Assembly (NCBI GenBank): GCA_016584305.1
Contig: JACEEZ010019105.1
Location: 27,501-91,500 of the forward strand
Direction of reading: 5' to 3'
DNA from: Chionoecetes opilio
Taxonomy: Eukaryota; Arthropoda; Malacostraca; Decapoda; Majidae
Length of the DNA stretch: 64,000 nt
How positions within the stretch are numbered: the first letter of the stretch is position 1; every line of letters begins with the position of its first letter. Under the pieces are notes generated by a model. The model was not told the DNA's origin and did not search any database. It worked only from the letters and a program-made list of their open reading frames with translations. The position numbers were made by a program, and so were the translations under genes. This document shows positions 10,453 to 21,542 of this stretch, piece after piece.

Positions 10453-11303
10453 GTTGTTATGTCTATGCTTATCCTCTCTAGAGGTTTACTTACTGATGGT
10501 ATTTCTTGCCATTGTTGTTGGAGTCCACGACTACCCTTATGCTGTTGGCATGTCAAACAGTTCCTCACATATTCTCTCACATCCGTTTTCAGGTTGGGCC
10601 AATAAAAATAGCCTTCTGCTTTACTTATTGATTTCCTCTGCCCTAAATGACCCGATTCCTTATTGTGAATTAATTCCAAAGCCGCTCGCTTCATTTCACT
10701 AGGTAAAACCAATAAATAGTGTATACTGTTATCGAACTGTGGTTTAGTTAAATATAAAATTCCTCCTTCTATTACGAATTGATCTAAAGTATTTCTGGGG
10801 TATTTAGATCTGGGTATTCTGCCTCCTTCTAGATACTCTATCATTTCTCTCCATCTACGGTCCTCTCGTTGCATTTCCTTTACTTCTTCTTTAGTTTTTC
10901 CTAACCACCTCTCTTCTACTTGACATCGAATGATTCTTACTGGTCTACTAAGTTGGTCTGCTACAGTGTTCTTTTTCCCTGCTTTATACTCTATCTGATA
11001 CCTATAGTCTCTCATCTCTAGGATCCATCTGTTCATCCTAGGTGACTTGGTTCGTTGTTTAAAGACTGACACTAACGGTTGGTGGTCTGTTCTGATGATC
11101 ACCTTGGTTCCCCACAGGAAATGATGAAACTGTCTGCAAGCTAAAACTATTCCTAAGGCTTCCCTATCTGTCGCTGAGTATCGCGTCTCAACTGGTTTTA
11201 ATTTCTTTGAAAAATAAGAGATTACTTGGGCTTTGCCCTCATCACTATACTGCATCAGTACTGCTCCTACGTGAGTTTTGGGTAGCATCGGTATCCAACA
11301 CAA
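10416..11303 (-). pseudogene. Gypsy RNase H and integrase zinc finger
   Basis: One open frame of 295 residues carries GAVLMQYSDEGK, ISYFSKKLKPVETRYSATDREALG (with the catalytic Glu), RTDHQPL (with the catalytic Asp) and ADQLSRP. These are the RNase H motifs of Ty3/gypsy. It then has the integrase H2C2 finger (H in LIHNKESGHLG, then CLTCQQHKG) and the start of the core (LERISIDITTW, first Asp). The order RT-RH-IN is the usual Ty3/gypsy one, in contrast to the Gmr1-like elements further right. The first Asp of RNase H lies upstream of the frame start. Confidence 0.9.
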
Positions 11304-11341
11304 ATGGCTTATTAATGTTGGCCTTAGTTAAGATGGGAGCA

Positions 11342-12424
11342 CTAGTCCAGTTTATCCTTTAATATCTGAAATGCTTGCTGGCTTTCCTCTGACCATTTGA
11401 ATGGGTTATCTTTCTTGGTCAAATTAGTGATAGGCACCGCTATCTTAGCGAATCCTTCTATGTACTTCCTATAGAAACCTACCATACCTAGAAATCTTCT
11501 GGTTTCCTTGACATTAGTTGGGGGTTTCATTTTATCTACGGCTGCCATATTGTCTGGGTTGGGTTGGTAACCTTCCTTGTTCACTAAGTGTCCCAGAAAA
11601 TTAACTTTTCTTTGTCCTATTTTACATTTGGTCAGATTTAATTTGACTCCAAATCTAGTCAGATGTCCAAATAATTTATCGATCCTTTCCAATAATTTCT
11701 CGTAACTGGGTGCCATCAGGATTATGTCATCCAGATAATTTTTAAGCCAATTTTCTTTCAGTAAAGGAGTTAAGATCTGGGCTAATTTGCGTGAGAAAAT
11801 TGCTGCACTGCAATTTAATCCAAAGGGAAGTCTTTTGAATCTATATAAGGATATCCCTTCACTGAAAGTTGTTAGATCTTTACTACTTTCATCTAAACAG
11901 TACTGGGTAATACGCATCTTGCATATCTAGGGTGGCATAGTATTCATAGCCCGCTACCGATTCTACTAACTCTTCCAATTTAGGTAGGGGGTGTATATCA
12001 GTGGCTAAATGTTGATTCACTTTTCTATAGCCTAGACACATTCTTTTTTTCCCCATTCGGCTTGTTAACCAGTACTATAGGACTTAACCACGCAGCTTGG
12101 AATTTTCTATTATGTCCTTCGTTCCATTTCTCTCAACATTTTAGCTATTAGTTCTTTAGCTTTCTCCGGATACCTATATGTAACTCCTCTACATGGTTTT
12201 GGATCTAACACCTGAATATGAGCGGGTTCAGTTTTCATGGTACCTAGTTCTCCTGCATCTAAGATAAATAGTTCATGGTGCTCTTTTATCAAGGCGAAAA
12301 GATGATGCCTCTCCTGTTCACTTAAGTGTTTCCAGTCTCCTTTTTCTAGAATTGCCTGTATTCGCTCCGGTCGAGTACCATTACCCTCGCTACCATCACT
12401 ATCGGGTAACATTGCGTTACTCAT
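11342..12424 (-). pseudogene. Gypsy reverse transcriptase
   Basis: The minus strand encodes the linker with HHLFALIKEHHELF and GVTYRYPEKAKE, then WLSPIVLVNKP, KVNQHLATDIHPLP, LDMQDAYYP (first catalytic Asp), LPFGLNCSAAIF, the YLDD active site (about 11735), FLGHLV and RRFLGMVGFYRKY. All Ty3/gypsy RT blocks are present. Frames shift near 12110 and 11920, and a break near 11310-11340 separates it from RNase H. All lie at or near short homopolymers. Confidence 0.9.
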
Positions 12425-12598
12425 CCTAGTGGTGAGACAACGTGTTTCTGCCGTAACTTGCTGTTCTTGAATTTCTTCTGAGTTTACTACTCTATATTTA
12501 GCTAAAATTGTACCAGGACGTAACTTCAGCTGTCCACTACTGTTATTAATTATTGGTAGAAAGATAGTTTTCTTTTGTAACCTGGACGCATACAGGTG

Positions 12599-13174
12599 CT
12601 ATATTTTGCAATTGTTTTTTTGTGTCCACCAAGAGAGTGTTCCCTCTACCTCGTCCACTGACAATTCTAACCATTGAGTTCTTTCTGGTTTTATGGTCAC
12701 ACTTTGTTGTATCCTTATATGACAGCTTGATTTATGCACCTCCTCTTCGCACTTTTCACTCTTAACTGCTCTGATGGTACCGTATCGGTGTTTAACAAAA
12801 TTTAAGGGATAAGTTAGGTTAGCCCACATGACTTTCTTTTGTTTGTAATTGATAGTTATTTCTTCTAGTCCTATTATGTTCATCCCTATCAGGGCTTGGG
12901 TGGATAAATACTGATCTGGAACAGCTAACATCAACACTTCTATTGTTCTATCTATTCCTAAGGGTATTTTTACTCTTACTTGACCTAAGATTCTCAACTC
13001 CTTGCCCGTTATACCGGTTAAACTAGGGATGTTACTGTGGGTTCTTATTTTAAGTTGTAAATCTAAAGCTGCACTCTTTTTTATAAGTGAATATTCGCTT
13101 CCTGTGTCTAATAAAACTTCCATGACGTGATCATTAATGGCTAAGGGGATTATTGGGGATTGATGTTTAACTAG
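12599..13174 (-). pseudogene. Gypsy aspartic protease
   Basis: Directly downstream of the gag stop and in the same frame, the minus strand reads through HVMEVLLDTGSEYSLI, the retropepsin active site (DTGS, about 13100). The ALIGMNIIGL flap/core motif (about 12885) follows, with a long tail up to an in-frame TAG at 12599. The protease matures Gag and Gag-Pol. A seven-base T run near 12615 marks a likely frameshift, and the RT frame resumes beyond it. Confidence 0.85.
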
Positions 13175-13177
13175 TCA
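13172..13177 (-). promoter_or_regulatory. Candidate gag-pol readthrough stop, UGA followed by CUAG
   Basis: The gag frame ends with UGA at 13177-13175. The next codons are CUA GUU in the same frame, and the protease follows without another stop. UGA followed by CUA(G) is a well-known leaky-termination context in eukaryotes and their viruses. The arrangement suggests Gag-Pol is made by stop-codon readthrough rather than frameshifting. This is inferred from sequence context only. Confidence 0.6.
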
Positions 13178-14329
13178 CCGGGAAGATCCTGTCCTCCCCG
13201 GACAATTTGAACTGCCTCTCCTACATCCTACTCTCCAGCAATCGAAACAAGCGTTGCTATTTGTCTTCCTTCGACAGTCTGCGGCTGAGTGGTTGTTCAT
13301 TCTACAGTAGGGACAAAACATCTGTGAATCCCTTCTCCAAGCTAAACTCGACGGCTTCTGGTCGTTACATACTTTCCAGGCTTGTAATTTCCTTCCCATC
13401 CCTTCCATCTGTGCACGCAGTTCTCTAACCTCTGACTGACTAGCCGACAGTTCCTGTGACTGTTCCCGTGTGTTGGGAGGACTACTCTGGGAAGCGGGTG
13501 TTATTTCTGACGGCTGTCGTGGCTGGTTTACCGCGAACATTTTGTCGGTGTCTCTTCCGATGGCAATGGCCCTCTCGGTCTCCACTCTCTCTATGAATTT
13601 TTTTAGAGGGATTTGTTCATCCATAAAAAGTTCTAATTTCTCTTTACTGTGACTTGGCAATCCTCGCAATAGTTTTTTCTTAATGATTTTATCCCTACGG
13701 GGAATTTCTCCTGGGTATTTTGACTTCGCTTCCAGTATGGCGTATTTGCATTTGAGTTTATTTGCAAATTCTTGTGGATCTTCCATCCAGTCATACTGGA
13801 CTTCAGAAATACTGTTAAGGATTCTGTCGACATTATTGTCTGTTAGCTCATCGTATAACCAATAAGTTAGGGTGTTCCATGATCTAAAATCATGCTGACT
13901 GAGGGCATTCTGTATCAATAAGGCTAATTGCGGATCTACTCTATACATAAGTATCCTCTTTCTCTCCTTCAAATCCTCTGAACAACTTTCTACCTGGGAA
14001 AGGAAAACTGTCAACCTTCCCTCTGCTTCGATACCTTGTAAATCCCCGAGGTTCAGTATTTGTATATCTCTCGGTTTTATTAATGATCTCATTGGTCTCC
14101 TAACTTCCTGCTCCTCCTCCTTATTTTTCAAAATTAACTCAACCGTTTCTTTCGTCTTTGCTACTTCTTGTTCTAGCTGACTCATCCACTTGAATCGCTC
14201 GCATTGTTCGGGACGGGTTTCGCCTCTCTCTTGTGTTACTCCTTCCTCCTTCTTAAGCTCTCTACCAATTGCTTCCTTTTGGAGGAAATCCTCCAAATCC
14301 TTTACTGAAAAATCCATTAAATCCTCCAT
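13175..14329 (-). CDS. Gypsy Gag with C2HC zinc knuckle
   Basis: This intact 384-residue ORF starts with an acidic/Leu-rich helix (MEDLMDFSVKDLEDFL). It has a predicted coiled-coil stretch around residues 45-75 and a capsid-like helical region around residues 95-260 (GRLTVFLSQVES, WMEDPQEFANKLK, KLLRGLPSHSKEKL). A linker rich in Gln, Ser and Pro leads to a CPYCRMNNHSAADC knuckle (CX2CX4HX4C) and a second, degenerate Cys cluster. Gag forms the particle and packages element RNA. The size and architecture are normal for Ty3/gypsy. It lies 176 bp downstream of the SGNH ORF. Confidence 0.85.
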   Translation of the reverse strand: MEDLMDFSVKDLEDFLQKEAIGRELKKEEGVTQERGETRPEQCERFKWMSQLEQEVAKTKETVELILKNKEEEQEVRRPMRSLIKPRDIQILNLGDLQGIEAEGRLTVFLSQVESCSEDLKERKRILMYRVDPQLALLIQNALSQHDFRSWNTLTYWLYDELTDNNVDRILNSISEVQYDWMEDPQEFANKLKCKYAILEAKSKYPGEIPRRDKIIKKKLLRGLPSHSKEKLELFMDEQIPLKKFIERVETERAIAIGRDTDKMFAVNQPRQPSEITPASQSSPPNTREQSQELSASQSEVRELRAQMEGMGRKLQAWKVCNDQKPSSLAWRRDSQMFCPYCRMNNHSAADCRRKTNSNACFDCWRVGCRRGSSNCPGRTGSSR

Positions 14330-14505
14330 CTAAAAAAAAATTATTTCCTTCCGTAAATAAAAAAAAAATGTATATTTCCCTGATTTTCTTAACTAGTGTT
14401 GGGCTTCCACGGTGGCTATTAAACTCACGACAACCCTCCGAAGATGCTTACTTGCTGGGGCGTCTTCCAAGCCTCAACACTTATTTACGTATTTTCATGT
14501 CCTAA

Positions 14506-15126
14506 TTACGGTGGGTGACCAGGCCCTCCTAACGCCTGCACTGCCGCCCATGCCTGATAGTTGTGTCCTATTACATTTACTAGCTTCTCATATATAAAAC
14601 CCCTGCTCGTCCTACCGAAATGCACCCCGTCATACGCTAAGCCGTGTGCATAGGGTTTGGCGTTAAAGCTTAATTTCCTATACTGCGTTAGTTTTTTATT
14701 TAATTTATTGTTTATTGCCCTGCTTATTTTATCATAATTTTCTTGTTCTACTCTCCTAGCGTAATGGTCTGTTATGATCCTATGTTCTATCATACAAATC
14801 CTTATCTCACATCGGCACGTTGCCTGCAATGTTTCTACTACTTTCCTAATATCTTCCACTATTGCTTCCACCTTACTGTTGCCTTTAATATCATTACTGC
14901 CTAACCATAGGATGACTAACTCAAATTCTTTCTGTAATACTCCGTTGAGTCTGTCATCTACAAGGAAGGTTCTAGCCTTGCCTCCCGGCGCTCTGTAAAC
15001 TTCTACTGTTACGTTAGGCTCATCCACCTCCACAGTCTGAGGGATCTGGCTATGTCCTACTAACGCTACTCTATACATGGATATGACCCTGTGTACTGGC
15101 ACTTGGCAAAAATAATTAACTAACAA
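14506..15126 (-). CDS. SGNH/GDSL-hydrolase-like protein encoded by the gypsy element
   Basis: This intact 206-residue ORF begins 63 bp inside the 5' LTR and precedes gag. It shows the SGNH block motifs in order. RVALVGHSQIP is block I, with Ser as nucleophile in a GHS instead of the usual GDS. LVILWLGSNDIKG is block III, with the oxyanion Asn. DGVHFGRTSRGF is block V, with the Asp and His of the triad. The central region has the expected strand-helix alternation. No signal peptide or membrane segment is seen. SGNH enzymes are esterases/lipases. Similar domains are known in CR1-type LINE ORF1 and some Ngaro elements. I do not know one as a separate 5' ORF in a Ty3/gypsy element. Substrate is unknown. 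Confidence 0.75.
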   Translation of the reverse strand: MLVNYFCQVPVHRVISMYRVALVGHSQIPQTVEVDEPNVTVEVYRAPGGKARTFLVDDRLNGVLQKEFELVILWLGSNDIKGNSKVEAIVEDIRKVVETLQATCRCEIRICMIEHRIITDHYARRVEQENYDKISRAINNKLNKKLTQYRKLSFNAKPYAHGLAYDGVHFGRTSRGFIYEKLVNVIGHNYQAWAAVQALGGPGHPP

Positions 15127-15164
15127 GGAGTTAGTTGGCTCGTGGGTAAGCGGAAACCATCGAA

Positions 15165-15189
15165 TGGATCCAAACCGCTGTCACCAAAA
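15165..15189 (-). other. Primer-binding region of the SGNH-gypsy element
   Basis: On the minus strand TTTTGGTGACAGCGG starts right after the 5' LTR. The TGG-initial sequence is positioned to pair with a tRNA 3' end. The tRNA species cannot be assigned by eye. The same stretch is recognisable at 57300-57335 in the deleted relative. Confidence 0.6.
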
Positions 15190-16031
15190 TGTAATGGTCA
15201 TTTTGACCATCTACACCTTTGTTACCATTATGTAGTGCCCACCTTGGGAGTGTACTCTACAGTCCTGGTTACTCCGCTGCCACCACCCACATTAAGTGGG
15301 AAAAAATATATGATTGAACCAAAAACAAAAAGATTTAAGAAAATATGTAAGGACTGGTTGGAAACAGAATGATAACGCGTTAATATATTTCTAATTATAA
15401 TATATTTAACTCTTTACTGTCTCCATTATGTAGTTATTATACATTCACAAGTTATCTTAATATTAAGTCTTCCTTCCCTCCTAGCGATACGCACGCGAAA
15501 TGCTCAAGTCGTTATCCTAATATAGTTTACTATCTTTGGTAACTTCAGTCGCACTGTTACCCCTTAACGATACGCACATGTAATGCTCAAGTCGTTATCC
15601 TAATATAATGTATACGTAGTCTATCCCACTTCCAACTGTTTCCCTCTCACTTATTTTTCTATTTCCTTCTTTTCTCCTTGTCCTCACACGGCTGGCTGTG
15701 ACATGTTGTGGTTGCCCCCTCTGCTAATTTGCGAGCGCTTGGCCCCCTGGTCCGCCAACAGCATCCTACCTTGGGACCCTTTACCAAGGGCGAGAATATC
15801 ACCTCCCCACAGGCGACTTAACTCAGCGAACGTCGAGCTGCTTCTCAAATTATTCTAACCTAGAATCCCCGTTCTCACCTCGTTTCACTACGTGTCTAAT
15901 TACTACTGGTTTAAAATATAAGCCTAACCAGTGATTCAGGAATGAGGCGTGGAGGAAAATTCCTCGTTAGCTTATTGATACTTATGTGTTATTTCATCTC
16001 TTCCCCTATTAATGTAATTTCTCGCGTTACA
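15190..16031 (-). repeat. 5' LTR of the SGNH-gypsy element
   Basis: This 842-bp partner of the LTR at 7980-8822 has the same TG...CA ends. It should hold the element promoter; no clear TATA box could be singled out by eye. Confidence 0.92.
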
Positions 16032-16503
<472 letters not shown>

Positions 16504-18348
16504 TGTTAAGCCCCGACTCTGGGGGGAGGGGGGCTCAACGGGGGGTGATGCTCCTATTAGCGGACCCCCCACCCGCTACGGTTCTATCCAATCGGCCGCT
16601 GACGTAGCATAACAACTAATCCCCGGCACCCCTACCTGTAGGGTGCCAGGTTGGGCATATCTCCAGGTACGTATGTACTTACGTTAAACGGGGCAGTGCC
16701 CGTGGCGTCGGAGATACGGGGAGCTTACCTCCCCAGGCTGGTAAAAGCACCGGCATTGTCGGGGGGGCGATCTTCCCTGTCCCCCCCGAGGTCCCTGACT
16801 TGCTACAGCTCCCCCGGGGGCATCATTAATCGCCCGCCCTGTCATGCACTGTATAATTAATGCATCACCATCTGCTGCGTAGCCTCCTGGTGGACCTGTG
16901 GTGCTCAAGGGGTCCTAAAACCCTGCTGCGTGTGTCTCGCCATGCCCCGGGGTCCCAGGGGGAACCCAGGGGAAGCCACAGGGGCAGGTGTCTAGCAGGG
17001 CGTCGTAGCACCGCAGAGTTTTACTTTCGCCCCTAGCCCCGCCGCTTGTGTCTCGCGCAATGCCCCGGTGGTCCCTGGGGGGCCCTGAAGAGAAGCCCCA
17101 GGGGAGAAGCCGCAGGGGAGAAGCTGCAGAGGCGGGTGTGTTGCAGGGACGTCGTGACACCGTAGAGTTGCACCCTCTGCCCCCTGGGGCAAAGTGGGGC
17201 ACTCCTTGGTCGCTCCGCCGCGGCCCCGAGATCCCTGGGGGCCCAGGAGAAAAGCCACAGGGGCGGGTGTGTTGCAGGGACGTCGTGACACCGTAAAGTT
17301 TCACCCCCCGCCCCGTAGGGCAATACGGGACGATCCTCCGTCGCCCCGCCGCGGCCCCGTGGATCTCTGGGGAGCCCTGGAGAAAGCCACAGAGGCGGGT
17401 TGTGTTGTAGGACGTCATGGCATCATATAGCTGCACTTACCCGCCTCGGGAGGCAATGCGGGGCGATCCTCCGTCACCCCGCCGCGGCCCCGGGATCTCA
17501 GAGGAGCCCTGCCGGAACCACAGGGGCAAAGCCACAGGGGCAGGTGCTCTTGCAGGACGTCGGGGCACCGTAGAGTTGAGTAGCACCTGCCCCGGGGGGA
17601 CAAAGCGAAGCGGCGGACGTTGGGGCGTCGGTTTAGGGCGAGGCGTGTGTTGGCGCGGCAGCGTGGGACTCAGCTACCTACCCGAGCGCGTGCGCCGCCC
17701 GAAGAGGCCTTGAAGGAATACACGTTACACGTATACTCGCACGCCGCCGTCGGTATAACTCGTTCACTGCACCAAGACAATACACTAGTCTCGTAGTCAC
17801 GTAAGAGATAACCGAGCACTGCGACATAGGACTGCCCACACTCACAGCTAGAAAGATTCTCCCTCTCTCTCCTCTGTGTTCAGGGAGAGGCGAGGCGTGT
17901 GTTGGTTGGTACAGGTCAAAGGTTATATCAGTGTGACAGTTAATCAGTGAGGTGTGAGGTGACGGCGTGAGTTGATGGCTCCTTGAACGCGGGTAACTCT
18001 GTTGGGTCAGCGATATCAGCCATGCCTTTTCACTTCTTTCCCATCTCTCGTTTTCTTCTTCCTCTCTTCTCTCTTCCCCTTCCTCATTTTCTCTCTCCTT
18101 CTTCCTATCCCTCTATTCGTGGACGCTCATCTACTGAATACCTAGTGTCAGCGTTTCTGGAGATGGCCTTTGCTCTCCCCTTAATGGTTTGATAAGGATA
18201 GGTTGTGTCAGCGAAAACCTTGTCGCCTCTCTCTCGTCCACTACCGTTATCAGAGACTCTCTCTCTTCCCTTATTCCCTTCTTCTATTCCCTTATTTATC
18301 CTTCGCTCCTTTCCTATTCCTCGTTCCGCTGTTCTCCGAGCCCTCACA
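16504..18348 (-). mobile_element. Large GC-rich solo LTR (1,845 bp) inside BEL protease
   Basis: On the plus strand the insert begins TGTTAAGCCCC and ends GAGCCCTCACA, i.e. TG...CA ends. GATCC is duplicated at 16499-16503 and 18349-18353. The BEL frame resumes across it. The insert is strikingly GC-rich against AT-rich surroundings and contains a 130-bp tandem array. No gag or pol is seen, so a solo LTR is the simplest reading; a non-autonomous LTR element is the alternative. Confidence 0.75.
16990..17605. repeat. GC-rich tandem array, about 130-bp unit
   Basis: A motif like GACGTCGTGACACCGTA recurs at about 16997, 17149, 17279, 17411 and 17556, i.e. every 130-150 bp. Each copy is followed by a C/G-rich segment with CCGCCGCGGCCCCG. 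The array opens frames in several registers on both strands, but they are repeat artefacts. Confidence 0.85.
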
Positions 18349-18353
18349 GATCC

Positions 18354-19175
18354 CAACAGCATCCACATTCCAGACTGTACCAGTTTTAACAGTTAGTGGC
18401 ACACAATATTCTTTGGTGGTCGGGTGTTCAATTATATTGCCTACTTTGACCATGGATCATTTATATTCTTCCCTTTCAACCCCAATTTCTTTGCATGCTG
18501 TGAGTTATCATGATATATCTGACCCCGATCCCATAATACAGTAACAGGTTGATTCTTGCTGTACAACATACTAACATTCAAGAACGTGTTAAAGGCTTTC
18601 CCAGATACTGTATTAGGAAGTGTACCTTCCGTTTTTTCAAGATGCAAAAATGGATGATGGTTCCGATTACATAACCCTTGACCCTCAATCATTGCTTCAC
18701 ACAATTTACCCGCTCTGCAACTACGAGCTGAATGATATCCCTTCAGGCACCTATAACATATGCCATTACTCTTCGCCATCTCAAATCTATCTCTGATACT
18801 AATAGCTTTGAATTTGTAACAATCTGTAATATCATGACTTACAGAGTTATGTATCCATCCTCCACTCATGTCCTCTGCCTTAAGGTTAGCACCCTTTACT
18901 ATCTCTGTTAAATTCACAATACATGATTCAAACTCCTTATTCTTCATCTGTTGGTCTTCTTCACTCATTTTCTTCACCAAGTTCAATAAGTCTGAATTAG
19001 TGTTGTTCTCAAAAGTGCTATTCACATTGTGTACCATGGCCTTGCTATCACCACCACTGGTCCTAACGTTAGCATTCATGTAATCCAAAATTCTTTTTTT
19101 CCCTTTTGTAAGAACTTCAACAACTTCGGGAACAACTTGCAAGTAGTTGACACCTCTTCTGCTATTATTACCCAA
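18354..19175 (-). pseudogene. BEL gag C-terminus, zinc knuckle and protease start
   Basis: The frame encodes a Ser/Asn-rich linker and a BEL-type Cys/His cluster (CYRCLKGYHSARSC, then CNRNHHPFLH). It continues into the DUF1758-like aspartic protease (VTVLWDRGQ in the place of the DxG active site, KEIGVE..., EYCVPLTVKTG). It passes a stop at 18441 by a shift and ends at the solo LTR. The usual active-site Asp-Ser/Thr-Gly appears as DRG, a probable inactivating change or error. Confidence 0.75.
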
Positions 19176-19964
19176 TCTCTATTCTGAACTAAAGGCAAAA
19201 CCCTTTCAATGTGACTAACAACATTGGCTGTATCAACATTATCATCAACATCATCAACATTAAGCTCATCAGAGAGATTTACCTTTTTTATATCCAACCA
19301 ACACTGCTCACCTGGTCTACCATCCTAATGAACCCTTTCGTATCACCATCATATATCTTTTTTAAACACTTTAGATCACTTACTACTAAATCCACAATCT
19401 TTCTAGCATTCCCAAATTTAGCATGCAATCGTTCAACCATCTCATCATAATTGCCTTCAGCCCCTCTCACTATTTGAAGTGCTTCACCACTCAGATACAT
19501 TTTCAGAGCATATGGATCTGGCCCATACACACTTTTTACAAGATTATTAAAATCTTCCTTAAAAAATTAGGGTAATCTCTTAGACTGCCATCAAACTTAG
19601 GCGGTTCAAATGCCTTCATTTTAATCTTTGGTTTGCTTGTGTTGTTCTGTTCACCTTCGATTCTGTCTATTACTGCATGTACTTCATTCTTAACTCTTTC
19701 ACTATCTAAAATATGTTGTTGGGCTTCCTCTTCTAGACTTCCATCCAAAGTGCTACCACATAAAATTATGAAATTTTTCAGCTCATCATTTTTACTCTCT
19801 AAGCACTTGAAAGCTTCCAATACATCTTCATAATTACTTTTCAACACTGATAAATGATCACCTCTAACCTCTCCTTCCTTGAATAAGGTCACCTTCCTTG
19901 TGAGCCTTCCTTTGGCGCTGGCCCTCTGCCTCTTCAGTGCGTCATATTCCTCTTGCTAACCCAT
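19176..19964 (-). pseudogene. BEL gag (DUF1759-like), N-terminal part
   Basis: The putative start is the ATG at 19964, followed two codons later by an in-frame TAG. The rest reads YDALKRQRASAKGRLTRKV, a usual BEL Gag start. A helical region, then PKIKMKAFEPPKFDGSLRDYPNF and YLSGEALQIVRG with LHAKFGNARKI follow; these last are the hallmark motifs of DUF1759 Gag. Frame changes occur near 19535, 19300 and 19110. Gag would form the particle core. Confidence 0.75.
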
Positions 19965-20539
19965 GGTGGATAAAGTCGAAATTTATTGGGAGAATCAAGG
20001 AGAAACCACAAGTCGTAACATCAGTATATTCTTGAAAGGGTTTCGACCAGCAATACAATAAATTAAATAACACAAAAGATATTTAAGTATAAACTCCATA
20101 AACTCCCCAAAATAAACCTCAATATGAGTGCACAGAATGCGGAAATGACATTGTTTGGGAACGAAATATCACACACAGTAAATTCATCGCTGGCATTGAC
20201 AACAACTCATGCCTGAGAAATGGAGAGTAACCTCACACCGTATACAGTAAATGACACAATATACTTATCAAGTATGTTAAACAAAGAATCAAAACTCATA
20301 TTAACAATGCCACTTAAACACGTCTCACTGCAGCACACACCATATGCATATGAACATAAAGAAATGACATTCACTTTGATGGCCCCACCGTCGCAAGCCT
20401 TGACCCCCAGTAGTCCAGAACCATACCATCACCATAATATCACCAAGGCACTGGCTCTCAAAGCCGTATATATACTAAACATTCTAGAAGACCACCATAA
20501 CAAAGTCACATGTGGCAGAGATGAATCACTTGGCTAGTA
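19965..20539 (-). other. BEL 5' leader
   Basis: This non-coding stretch lies between the 5' LTR and gag. Just after the LTR the minus strand reads TACTAGCCAAG, with no primer-binding site I can assign to a tRNA. The plus-strand frame here is not gene-like. Confidence 0.5.
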
Positions 20540-20741
20540 TGTGTGCACTATATCACGATCACATCCTACCAATACATATCTTGAATCAAATATATGTATA
20601 AATTAGATTATATTAGATTATATATTTTATTGACCACACCAATACAAAGAAACTTCACATACTACATATCCTATGGTCCAACAAAAGAATACATACTTAT
20701 GATGAATAACTAAATTATAAATCTTCATTCAACCTAAAGAT

Positions 20742-21542
20742 TCACGCATATATCCGTAAGATTTTGTATATAGCTGTACATACATCATCATCGGTCATTG
20801 TTCTTGAGAATAAATCATAGATACTTTTGATACTATACACGTTGCGAACATCACTAGATAAGGGACACTCAGCCATGACATGTTCTTCAGTCTGTATCTT
20901 GCCGCAGGGACACAGCCTCTCATCCACCGGGTCCCTGTGCATTCGGTCAGCGGTTCGAGTCCGCCTAGTTCGTGCTGACGTGGCGGCGCTTTGTAAAGTC
21001 AATAACCTTGTAGTTGGTACTTGCAAAGTGTCTAGATAGGATGAAAATCTTATCTTATCTCATCCACCGGGAGACGGCCGCGTCCCTTCCTATTCCACCT
21101 GCCTGCCTCTATAGCTAAAGGGTGAGCTGACACACGGAAGCGTGTAAAAGCTATTCTACTTATGTGATTCACTGATGCTATGCTTTTCAATATACAAATA
21201 TTGCACTGTTAAGTTGGGATTCATTACATTTAAGTAGGTTATTCTTCTTGATGAAGCAGAATGCATGATGCTATTGTTATTTTTAAGTGTATCCATTGCT
21301 ACTGCACATTCATCAATATTATTGTTTATAAGATCTGACATATAAGCCTTGGTATTATATATCGTGTCCAGTACGATTCGCAAAGCAAAGCCTAAAGGGT
21401 CATCATACATCCTAGATCGCTCCGCGTACATATTCGCAAAAAACTTTCTTTGTCTTCTACTTTTAACAAGAGCTTGTATAGGTGGAAACCCTGATTTGAT
21501 GTAACAAAGATCATTGCAAGTCGTACCTCGGACTCCCAGCAT
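20742..21542 (-). pseudogene. LINE C-terminal domain
   Basis: Two minus-strand frames form the thumb-to-tail region. At its end LCPCGKIQTEEHVMAECP is the CxC...H...C zinc-type motif found at the C-terminus of many APE LINEs. Confidence 0.65.

Larger units (their letters stand above)
7980..16031 (-). mobile_element. Full-length Ty3/gypsy element with an extra SGNH-hydrolase ORF
   Basis: The element is 8,052 bp long, bounded by two nearly identical LTRs (7980-8822 and 15190-16031) that begin TGTAA and end TTACA. On the minus strand the order is 5' LTR, primer-binding region, SGNH ORF, gag with zinc knuckle, protease, RT, RNase H, integrase, polypurine tract, 3' LTR. RT-RH-IN order and a GPY/F-like motif place it in Ty3/gypsy. 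It sits in an AT microsatellite inside the BEL element, so the target duplication cannot be told from the repeat. Several indels, mostly in homopolymers, break pol. An internally deleted relative lies at 56370-58231. Confidence 0.92.

Noticed and set aside
16684..17713. Pro/Gly/Arg-rich frames on both strands, collagen-like at first sight
   Set aside because: They overlap in all registers inside a GC-rich tandem array that is part of a solo LTR.
20220..20537. Plus-strand frame of 105 codons in the BEL leader
   Set aside because: No motif, opposite to the element's coding strand, and ends at the LTR edge; chance frame.
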